Part shown: positions 1-6,900 of the stretch, one piece after another
How the letters are laid out: each line of letters opens with the position of its first letter
How positions within the stretch are numbered: position 1 is the stretch's first letter
DNA from: Planctomycetota bacterium
Lineage (GTDB): Bacteria; Planctomycetota; Phycisphaerae; UBA1845
NCBI GenBank assembly: GCA_022561415.1
Contig: JADFRH010000021.1
Location: 1 to 13,893 of the forward strand
Direction: 5' to 3'
Length of the DNA stretch: 13,893 bases
Position numbers and translations under genes: made by a program
The notes under the pieces: model-generated
Seen by the model: only the letters and a program-made list of their open reading frames with translations
The model's database searches: none
Told to the model about the DNA's origin: nothing

Positions 1-1
1 T

Positions 2-826
2 CTCGAACTCGGTCAGGTCTACGCCGCGTTCGGCACCAAGGTCACGGTGGTCGAGATGATGTCATCGCTGGTTCCAATGATCGATGCGGACCTCATGCGC
101 CCGCTGCGCAAACGGCTCGACGCGGACTTCGAGAAGATTTACCTGGGCACGTCACTCACGAGCATGAAGGAAGTCAAAGACGCGATCGAGGTCACCTTCG
201 AGGGAAAGGATGCCCCGAAGACGGCGAAGTTCGACAAGGTGCTCGTCGCGGTCGGCCGGCGCCCGAACTCGACCGAGCTGGATCTCGACAAGGTCGGCGT
301 CGAGGTCGACGAGCGCGGCTTCATCAAGGTCGATGACGGATTCAAGACGACTTCGTCGAAGATCTACGCCATCGGCGACGTGATCGGCGACCCGATGCTC
401 GCGCACAAGGCCATCCACGAGGGCGCCGTGGTGGCGGACCGACTGGCCGGTAAAGACGCCGTGTTCGACCCCCGTGCGATTCCCGCCGTGGTGTTTACCG
501 ATCCGCCGATCGCGTGGGCCGGCTACACTGAGCAGGAGGCCAAGGCTGAGAAGCTCGACATCACCATCAAGAAGATTCCTTGGTCGGCGTCCGGCAAGGC
601 GGTCTCGATCGGTCGCACCGACGGCGTGACGAAGTTGATCTTCGACAAGCCAAGCCAGCGCCTCATCGGCATCGGCCTGTGCGGTCCCCACGCGGGTGAA
701 ATGATTTCCGAGGGTGTGCTGGCCCTCGAGATGGGCGCGGTCGCCTACGACATCGAGACGATGATCCATCCGCATCCGACACTCTCCGAAATGATCGGAG
801 AGGCCGCAGGCATGGTCTCGTCCTAG
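2..826 (+). CDS. lpdA: Dihydrolipoamide dehydrogenase (E3), C-terminal part, 5' end outside window
   Basis: This flavoprotein reoxidises the dihydrolipoyl groups of 2-oxoacid dehydrogenase complexes (and of the glycine cleavage system), passing electrons through FAD to NAD+ in the cytoplasm. The frame is open from base 2, and 274 residues are visible out of roughly 470 usual for the family. The missing part holds the N-terminal FAD fold and the CxxxxC redox disulfide. What remains shows the end of the NAD-binding domain (LELGQVYAAFGTKVTVVE, then VGRRPN), the second FAD-contact motif (YAIGDVIGDPMLAHKAIHEG), and the C-terminal dimerisation domain with the catalytic His-Glu pair in HPHPTLSE near the end. 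The last residues are typical of E3, so the 3' end is complete. The E2/E1 genes, if adjacent, would lie to the left. The E3 identity is firm; which complex it serves cannot be seen. Confidence 0.95.
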   Translation, partial: LELGQVYAAFGTKVTVVEMMSSLVPMIDADLMRPLRKRLDADFEKIYLGTSLTSMKEVKDAIEVTFEGKDAPKTAKFDKVLVAVGRRPNSTELDLDKVGVEVDERGFIKVDDGFKTTSSKIYAIGDVIGDPMLAHKAIHEGAVVADRLAGKDAVFDPRAIPAVVFTDPPIAWAGYTEQEAKAEKLDITIKKIPWSASGKAVSIGRTDGVTKLIFDKPSQRLIGIGLCGPHAGEMISEGVLALEMGAVAYDIETMIHPHPTLSEMIGEAAGMVSS

Positions 827-952
827 AGAGTGCTTGAGAAGCTGTCAGCGGTCAGCTATCAGCCGTTCAGATCTCGATTCTGCTGGGACGAGATTCCTAG
901 TTCGTCTCCCCTTCCACGGGATTCCAGTATCAGCCGGCTTGGCCCCCCGAAA

Positions 953-981
953 GTGACACGGGCGGGTGCGGTGCGTAGGAT
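953..981 (+). promoter_or_regulatory. Candidate sigma70-type promoter for tilS cluster
   Basis: GTGACA (953-958, 5 of 6 matches to TTGACA) and TAGGAT (976-981, 4 of 6 to TATAAT) are separated by exactly 17 bp, 83-111 bases before the tilS start. A short inverted repeat, gacacg (955-960) and cgtgtc (987-992), brackets the -10 element. It is the best promoter-like match I found in the lpdA-tilS spacer and would serve the whole 1064-8703 cluster. This is pattern matching only. Confidence 0.4.
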
Positions 982-1014
982 AGGAGCGTGTCCAGTTTAC
1001 GAGTTGCCAGTGAC

Positions 1015-1048
1015 GAGTTACGGCTGACGGAGGTGTAATTCGTAACTC
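1015..1048 (+). promoter_or_regulatory. Leader hairpin just before the tilS ribosome binding site
   Basis: gagttacg (1015-1022) and cgtaactc (1041-1048) are a perfect 8-bp inverted repeat with an 18-nt loop. The stem ends two bases before the AAGGA (1050-1054) that serves tilS, so folding could influence initiation. The words 'acgagtt' and 'gtaa' recur nearby (999-1022), so it may simply be a repeat remnant. Confidence 0.35.
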
Positions 1049-1063
1049 CAAGGAACGGATGCG

Positions 1064-2521
1064 ATGCTCAAACGGCTAAGCCAGGAACTCCGCTCCCGGC
1101 GCCTGCTCGCGCCGGACGATCACGTAGTGGTCGGGGTGTCGTCCGGGCCTGATTCGATGGCGTTGCTGCACCTGCTCCTCAGGCTCAACGAACTCGACGC
1201 CCGGCAAGCCGGAGTTACCGTTTGGAACCTGAAGCTCCACATTGCCCATCTGGACCACCAGCTTCGCGGGGACCAGAGCGAAGCGGATGCGGCCTTCGTC
1301 CAGGCGGCGGCCGATTCGTATTCGCTTCCCTGTTCGATTGAGCAAAGAGACATCGCGAAGCTGGCCGAGGAGAGATCGGTCGGGTTGGAAGAAACCAGCC
1401 GTCGCGAGCGATACGCGTTCTTCGAGCGCGTCTGTTTGCAGACCGGGGCCAAGGTCGTGGCGGTGGCTCATCACGCGGACGATCACGCGGAGACCATTCT
1501 TCAGCGGATCGTCCGTGGAACCGGGCTTCGCGGCTTGGCGGGCATTCCGCAGAGCCGTCCGATCAGCCGGAACAGTGACGTGCGGCTGATCAGGCCGTTG
1601 CTGCGCGTTCCGCGCGCCGCGTTGCGTGAGTACCTGGCGGATGAGGGTGTGGCGTTTCGTGAGGATTCGTCGAACGCGTCTCTCGAGCCGACGCGTAATC
1701 GGATTCGTCATGTGATCCTTCCGCAGATTGAGGAATCGATCAACCCGCAGGTGCGAGACGCCCTGGTCCGCCTGGGCGAGCAGGCGCAGTGGGTTCAGGA
1801 GTACCTGGCGGAGACGGTTCAGCGAACGTTCGAGTCGCTGATCATTTCCCACACGGATCAGGAGTTGGTTCTCAACGTCGATGCGTTGGGGCGAAAGAGC
1901 CGCATCGTGCAGACGGAATTGGTTCGCCTGGGCTATCGATCGTTCGGGCTTGGCGAGCAGGATCTCTCGTTTGCTCATCTCAGCGCCGCGCTCGATCTGA
2001 TCGCGAATCGCGCCAGTGGCAAACAGCTACAGTTCCCCCAGGGCATGACGCTGGAGAAGCGCTATCACCAGCTTGCGTTTTCGCTTCCGTCGGACGAGCC
2101 GCGCGAGGAGATCGCGTCGGAGATCGCCGTGCATCTGCCGGGGAAGACGGTGCTCCCCATCCGCCGGCTGCAGATCGATTGTTCGGTCGTTTCGCTCTGC
2201 GAAGAGGACGTCCGGCGCCTTCGCCACACGGAGGACCGAATGGAAGAACACCTTGATCTCGACGCCGTTCACCCGCCCCTGGTGGTTCGCAAACGCCGGG
2301 CCGGCGATCGGTTCTTCCCGCTCGGCGCCCCGGGTTCCAAGAGTCTCTCCGACTTCTTGATTGACTCGAAGGTCGATCCGAAGGAGCGGAAAAGGGTGGC
2401 CGTGCTCTGCGATCAGCTCGGACCGATCTGGGTGATAGGGCATCGGATCGACGATCGCGTCAAGCTGACGGCGTTGACGCGGCGTGCGCTGCATCTGATC
2501 GCGAAACCGCTCGAATTGTGA
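1064..2521 (+). CDS. tilS: tRNA(Ile)-lysidine synthase TilS
   Basis: TilS uses ATP to join lysine to C34 of tRNA-Ile(CAU), changing its reading from AUG to AUA; it is cytoplasmic and normally essential. The 485 residues match a full-length enzyme. The N-terminal PP-loop is SSGPDS at residues 26-31, where the usual form is SGGxDS. Then come AHLDHQLRG (61-69), the AHHADDHAETILQR block (135-148), RGTGLRGLAGI (151-161), RPLLRVPRAALREYL, and the FREDSSNASLEPTRNRIRHVILP signature (about 198-220). The C-terminal TilS domain has RKRRAGDRFFPLG and a late WVIGHRIDDRVK. ATG 1064 is preceded by AAGGA with a 9-nt gap. The stop overlaps the next GTG. An 18-of-22 match to the dispersed repeat encodes ARQAGVTV in the loop at about residues 46-53. 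Confidence in the function is high. Confidence 0.95.
   Translation: MLKRLSQELRSRRLLAPDDHVVVGVSSGPDSMALLHLLLRLNELDARQAGVTVWNLKLHIAHLDHQLRGDQSEADAAFVQAAADSYSLPCSIEQRDIAKLAEERSVGLEETSRRERYAFFERVCLQTGAKVVAVAHHADDHAETILQRIVRGTGLRGLAGIPQSRPISRNSDVRLIRPLLRVPRAALREYLADEGVAFREDSSNASLEPTRNRIRHVILPQIEESINPQVRDALVRLGEQAQWVQEYLAETVQRTFESLIISHTDQELVLNVDALGRKSRIVQTELVRLGYRSFGLGEQDLSFAHLSAALDLIANRASGKQLQFPQGMTLEKRYHQLAFSLPSDEPREEIASEIAVHLPGKTVLPIRRLQIDCSVVSLCEEDVRRLRHTEDRMEEHLDLDAVHPPLVVRKRRAGDRFFPLGAPGSKSLSDFLIDSKVDPKERKRVAVLCDQLGPIWVIGHRIDDRVKLTALTRRALHLIAKPLEL
1201..1222 (-). repeat. Short-form dispersed repeat (copy H, diverged) inside tilS
   Basis: The first 12 bases are identical to the complement of the short form (ccggcaagccgg) and 18 of 22 match overall. 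It is read in frame as RQAGVTV, the same frame and sense as the copies at 6093 and 6573. The position is a loop between the PP-loop helix and the next strand, where length variation is tolerable. Membership is less secure than for the other copies. Confidence 0.5.
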
Positions 2522-3162
2522 CCGCCACGCTGCCAACCACCGGTGAAACCCGGCCCCGGCGCGACGGGGGGAATGCCAGCGGCTTGCCGGGCGAACGGGG
2601 CGACAGCGCCGACGGTACCTTCCGGCGAAAATCGGTGCTGCGTCAGTGCCTGGTCATTTTTCTGCTTGCCCTTGTCGTGCGGCTTGGAGCTGGCGTCTAT
2701 CAACACGTTCAGTCCGGCGGCGCCGGTGAAACCGGCTTAGCCCCCGGCGCGCCGGGGCTGGTCGGCTTGCCGGCGGCCGCGCTCGAATTCCCGGACGAAC
2801 AACAATACTGGTCGACGTCCCGTGCGCTGCGGGCGGGCGAGGGGCTGCGCGACGAATTGGGATTCCGCGCGACCCGAATGCCGCTGTTCCCCGCGCTTCT
2901 TGCCATGTTTCCCGATGGAGCCGGCGGGCTCGCAGCGGCTCGCGCCCTTCAGGGGCTCTTTGCCGCAGTGGCCGCCGCTTTGGTGGCGGGGCTGGCCGGT
3001 GTCTGGTTTGACATCCGAGTTTCGTGGATGGCGGGGTTGCTCATGGTCTTCGACCCGTTCCTCGTCTTTTCTTCTTCGTTGCTGCTGACCGAATCGCTTT
3101 CCATCGCGGTCACGGTAGGTCTGTGGTGGACGCTGCCTGCGCGACGACGCCCCGCCCGTTAG
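2518..3162 (+). CDS. GT39/ArnT-like polytopic glycosyltransferase, N-terminal fragment (frameshifted)
   Basis: This is the first part of an integral membrane glycosyltransferase of the PMT/ArnT clan, enzymes that move a sugar from a polyprenyl-phosphate donor to an acceptor on the outer face of the inner membrane. GTG 2518 overlaps the tilS stop (GTGA). After a Gly/Arg-rich lead come a first membrane segment (CLVIFLLALVVRLGAGVY), then an outer loop with the acidic FPDEQQYW motif typical of the clan, MPLFPALLA, and further hydrophobic segments (AVAAALVAGLAGVWF, WMAGLLMVFDPFLVFSS, LSIAVTVGLWWTL). The frame ends at 3162, while the rest of the protein continues in the next frame. Joined, the two parts give about 478 residues, normal for the family. 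Two 52-bp repeat copies sit in frame, one in the N-terminal lead and one in the loop just before the DE motif. The clan is fairly sure; donor and acceptor are unknown. Confidence 0.75.
   Translation: MTATLPTTGETRPRRDGGNASGLPGERGDSADGTFRRKSVLRQCLVIFLLALVVRLGAGVYQHVQSGGAGETGLAPGAPGLVGLPAAALEFPDEQQYWSTSRALRAGEGLRDELGFRATRMPLFPALLAMFPDGAGGLAAARALQGLFAAVAAALVAGLAGVWFDIRVSWMAGLLMVFDPFLVFSSSLLLTESLSIAVTVGLWWTLPARRRPAR
2539..2590 (+). repeat. Long-form dispersed repeat (copy A), 52 bp
   Basis: Left arm accggtgaaacc (2539-2550), a 30-bp middle with a damaged ccccggcgcgacgggg palindrome, and right arm ggcttgccgg (2581-2590). Its complement agrees with copy C at 6093-6144 at 48 of 52 positions by eye. 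It is read as TGETRPRRDGGNASGLPG in the N-terminal lead of the glycosyltransferase. Confidence 0.8.
2722..2773 (+). repeat. Long-form dispersed repeat (copy B), 52 bp
   Basis: It has the same two arms as copy A (first base g instead of a) with a different 30-bp middle that contains the perfect palindrome ccccggcgcgccgggg. Read in the same frame as copy A, it gives AGETGLAPGAPGLVGLP, placed between the first membrane segment and the FPDEQQYW motif of the glycosyltransferase. Confidence 0.8.
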
Positions 3163-3169
3163 CCATTGG

Positions 3170-3955
3170 GTGGGCATCGGGGCGGTCGCGGCCGTGTGCG
3201 TCTATGCCAGAGAGTCGAGCCTCGGACTCGTGGTCGTCGCGCTGTGTTTTGTTGTCGCCCGCCACCGTTTCCGTCGCTCGACGCTGACCGGGGCGGCCGT
3301 CACGGTTATGCTGGTTGTGGCTTCACTCGTCCCGTGGGCCGTGCGCAATGAGCGAATCACGGGATCGTGGGTCTGGCTCACGACGCGAGCGGGCATTTCC
3401 CTGTACGACGGAGTCAGACCGGGAGCCACCGGGGCCAGCGACTTGGGGAACATCAAGAACATGCCGGCCGTTCGCGGGCTGAGCGAGACCCAGTGGAATC
3501 GCTACTTTCTCGATGCGTCGCGGGCGGCGATCGCGGAGGATCCGGGGCGCATTGTTCGCCTGGGAGGCGTCAAGTTCATGCGCATGTGGAATCCGTTTCC
3601 CAACGTCGATACCTACCAGTCTTCCTTCGTGCGTGCGGTCTCGGCCGGCTGGGCCTTTCCGACGTTCGCGCTGGCTGCGGTGGGCGCCGTCTATCTTCCG
3701 ATAAGACGGCGGCAAGCGGGGTTATGGATGGCGATGTTCCTGTGCCTGCCGGCTGTGTATCTGACGGCGCTACATTGCCTGTTCGTCGGTAGCGTTCGAT
3801 ATCGCCTTGGCGCCGTGCCGATGCTCCACATTCTCGCGGCCGTCGGACTTGTTGCCGTCTGGGATTGGCGGCGCGCTGAGCCGCAGCCTTTAGCCTGCGC
3901 GGAGTCCGCGAGGGCTGAAGCCCTCGGCTCGGCGCGCGGAAGCAGGGATCAGTGA
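3170..3955 (+). CDS. GT39/ArnT-like glycosyltransferase, C-terminal fragment (frameshifted)
   Basis: This continues the gene that stops at 3162. The frame is open from about 3089, and the true junction is probably near 3136, where removing one c from ctgcctgcg would read GLWWTLLRDDAPPVSHWVG straight into this part. The GTG at 3170 has no convincing ribosome binding site, so independent initiation is doubtful. Visible are several membrane segments (IGAVAAVCVYA, LGLVVVALCFVVA, AVTVMLVVASLVPWAV), the family-like PWAVRNERITGSWVWLTTRAGISLYDG stretch leading into an extracytoplasmic part, and a hydrophobic C-terminal block (FALAAVGAVYLPI, MAMFLCLPAVYLTAL, MLHILAAVGLVAVWDW). The last 25 or so residues (RRAEPQPLACAESARAEALG...) come from a palindromic repeat at 3878-3930. 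The stop overlaps the GTG of the AsmA-like gene (GTGA), so translational coupling runs through this fragment. Confidence 0.75.
   Translation: MGIGAVAAVCVYARESSLGLVVVALCFVVARHRFRRSTLTGAAVTVMLVVASLVPWAVRNERITGSWVWLTTRAGISLYDGVRPGATGASDLGNIKNMPAVRGLSETQWNRYFLDASRAAIAEDPGRIVRLGGVKFMRMWNPFPNVDTYQSSFVRAVSAGWAFPTFALAAVGAVYLPIRRRQAGLWMAMFLCLPAVYLTALHCLFVGSVRYRLGAVPMLHILAAVGLVAVWDWRRAEPQPLACAESARAEALGSARGSRDQ
3878..3930. repeat. Compact palindromic repeat forming the 3' end of the glycosyltransferase gene
   Basis: Outer arms gagccg (3878-3883) and cggctc (3925-3930) enclose two perfect hairpins: cgcgga-g-tccgcg (3898-3910) and cgagggc-tgaa-gccctcg (3909-3926). It differs from the 22/52-bp family. The open frame passes through it and supplies the last residues of the protein, just before the overlapping start of the next gene. 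In RNA it would form strong structure near the AsmA-like gene's initiation site. Confidence 0.6.
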
Positions 3956-6900
3956 GTGAGTCATCGACCAAACCGGGGGCACCTCGCAAGCGCGCGCGGA
4001 GACTCCGGATCGCGCTGTTGGTGCTTGCCTGCATGTTGCCGCTAGCGGGCGGTTTCGCCTATCGCTATTACACGCGCCCTCACCGTGTCCGTGCGATGGC
4101 CGAGGCATTCTTGCAACGGCATGTCAACGGTCGTGTTCGCGTGGGCGAGGCCGAGTGGTCGTGGCTGCCCAATCTGCGACTCTACAACGTCACGATCGAC
4201 GAACCCACAGACGAAGCGCTGCAGTCGGGCGACGTCGAGGCCCCGGTGTTCTTTTGCCCCGAGGTTCGTCTCGAGCTCGGTCTGGCGTCGATGCTTTTCG
4301 GCAGGCCCGCTCTCGAGTCGATCCAGGCGATCGAGCCGAGCTGCGTACTCGTGCGAGACGCGAACACCGGACGATTCAACGTCCAGGAATTGCTGCGGCT
4401 TGGCGATCGTGGCGATGATTGGATGCCCTCGAATCTGCCGAATGTGGAACTGCGCGACGCGCGGATCCGATTGGTCGATCGAAGCGACGAAGCGCGACGA
4501 CTCGTCGAGGATCTGACGATCACCGTACGTGCCCGATCGTGGAAGGATGGGTCGCCGGGATACGATGTCACCTGGCAGGTCGAGCACGGACAGCGGTCCA
4601 GCGGTCACGCACGCATAGACCTGGGCACAGGGCGTGTGCGAAGCGTCATGGGCGGTCTCCCCTGGATGAACGTCGACACAGTCGCACTGGCGGTCAATGC
4701 CAAGATCGACGCCGTGGAGGCGTGGCGTGACGTGCTCGGACTGACCGGAAGCGTTCGCGCCAAGCACTTCGACCTGGGCGGCGATGAATCGGGTAAGGCG
4801 ACGCAATCCGTCGTTGTCGAACTCAGGGATGCGTCGCTCTCGGTGCCCATCGGCGACGAGGAGCGCGGGATGCCCGTGGATCAGCGGTACCTTCGTTTCG
4901 ATCGCGTTTACGGCGAGGTAGAACTCAAGTCCGACGGGTTGGTTGCGAAGTTCTCGGGCCTGCTGCACGGAAGCGAGTGCGACGTCTCAGCCACGATTCA
5001 GACCGGTGGTACCGGCTGGCCGAGCGGAATCGGCGACTTCGAGAATCTTGGTCTAGAGGCCGAGGTGACGATCACGGAGATCATGCTTCCGGTGAACGAT
5101 CCGGCCATCGCCCCGGAGCAGGCACGGTTCATTCGGAACCTGCCGGCGCTCGCGAAGGTCTATGCCGACTATGATCCTCACGGTGTGATCGACCTGGTTC
5201 TGAGCGTCTCGAAGCCGGCCGGCGCGGATCAGCAACTTATCCTGAAGCGACTGCACGTCAACACGCGCGGCGCCGATTTCTCCGCAGCTAAGTTTCCCTA
5301 TCGGATTCACGACGCCCACGGGACGATCGAGCGCAGGCCCGACGGCGAAATGGTCTGCGCGTTGCGAGGCCTGGGGACAGGCGGAACGATCTCGATCGAC
5401 GGCACGTTCGGCAAGGTGGCTAGGGGCCACGAGAAACGAGTGACCCTATCGGCCAAGAACGTTCCGCTCGATGACGCGTTCTGGCTCGCGCTGCCCTCGC
5501 GTTTCGAGAAGGTCCGTCGGCAGTTCGCTCCGAGCGGTCGGGTCGATCTCGAGGTGGTACTGACACCGACGGAGACCACCGGCAAAGTCGGCTTGCCGAC
5601 CGATCCGTTGCCTGGCAAGCCGGTTTCACCGGTCAAGAAGTGGCAATTTCGCACCACCGCGTCGCTGCTTGACGTTTCCGGCACCTATGACCGGTTTCCC
5701 TATCCGTTGGAGAATCTCACCGGGACGATCGTGATCGATGGCGGATCCGTGACCGTCACCGATCTTGTGGGTCGTTCGGATCAGGCGATCGTGAGCATCG
5801 ACGGGAGTCTGGTGGTCGACGCCGACGGGCTGAGTTATCTCGATATGACGATTCAAGGGCGGGCCGTGCCGATCGATGAACGACTCCTGGCAGCCCTTCC
5901 TGCGCGGGCACGTCGTGAGATCGAAGCGTTTCACCCGCAGGGTGGATTCGACAGCCGCACGTCGTTGTCGTTCAACACGCGGGATCGCCGGGTCGAACAG
6001 ACGTCGGTCGTTACGCTAAATGGCGTGGCCGTTCGCTGTGACCTCTTTCCGCTGCCCATCACGAACGTAACCGGGCGGCTTCATATCACCGACCGGCAAG
6101 CCGCTGGCATACCCCCCGGCGCGCCGGGGCTGGGTTTTACCGGTACCGAAACGCGCTTCGAGAACCTTTCCGGGCGCTTTCGCGACGCGACGTTCGAGGT
6201 GAATGGCGTTTCGCGGCGCGGCGTCGACGGTGCCACCGTGGAGGTCACGCTGCGCGGACGCGACATTCGCCTCGATGAACAGACGCGCCGGTGGCTCCCT
6301 GCGAGCGTTCTCGACCAGATCGGGCTCTGGGACATCGACGGTCCGATCGCAACGGAAACGGTGCTGACCAGCGATCCGACGCACCCCGGCGGTTTTTCAC
6401 AGCGTACCCGCGTGACGCTGGCCGGCGCGACGGTGTCCCACCCGCGCCTACCCATCGCCGCGACGGACGTCCGCGGCGAACTGGTGATCGATCAAACCGG
6501 ACTGCGCTCGACCAAGCTGACCGCGAGGTATGATTCCGCAAACGTTCTCTTCGCGTTCGACGCGGGCGAAGCCCGGCAAGCCGGTTTCATTGGTGATGGT
6601 TGTGGCGTTACGGTGATGAGTGCGACCGGGCTGACGTTGAACGATTCGGTGCGCGATCTACTCCCGCCGCGTCTGTCGGGCGCATGGTCTCGCATCAACC
6701 CGGCCGGGCGGCTCAGCGTTTATCTGGACGAAGTGCAATGCCGGCGATCACCGGACGGGACGGCGCCGCAGTATACGATTCGCGGGCGCGTGGAGCTCAA
6801 AGACGTGAGCCTCGGTCACGAGGGGTTCATCACGAGGTCGAATGGAACGATCGAGCTGGAAGGCGTGATCCATGATGCCGACGGCGGCACTTCGCTCAGC

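Noticed and set aside
152..775. Long minus-strand reading frames opposite lpdA, tilS and the PopT-family gene
   Set aside because: They are typical antisense shadows in high-GC coding DNA, with His/Arg/Asp-rich sequence and no domain pattern, lying opposite clearly identified genes.
871..894. Hairpin atctcg/cgagat after lpdA as a terminator
   Set aside because: Only six base pairs with a 12-nt loop and no T run; too weak to call.
940..965. Another long-form repeat copy near ccggcttggcccccc
   Set aside because: Only about 13 of 15 bases match the middle of copy B and neither the arms nor the palindrome are present; too degenerate to count.
830..1027. 65-residue plus-strand reading frame between lpdA and tilS
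   Set aside because: It consists of spacer repeats and covers the predicted tilS promoter; there is no good start signal or coding character.
3690..3715. Repeat copy at cggcggcaagcgggg in the glycosyltransferase
   Set aside because: Only the seven bases ggcaagc are shared; chance similarity in high-GC coding sequence.
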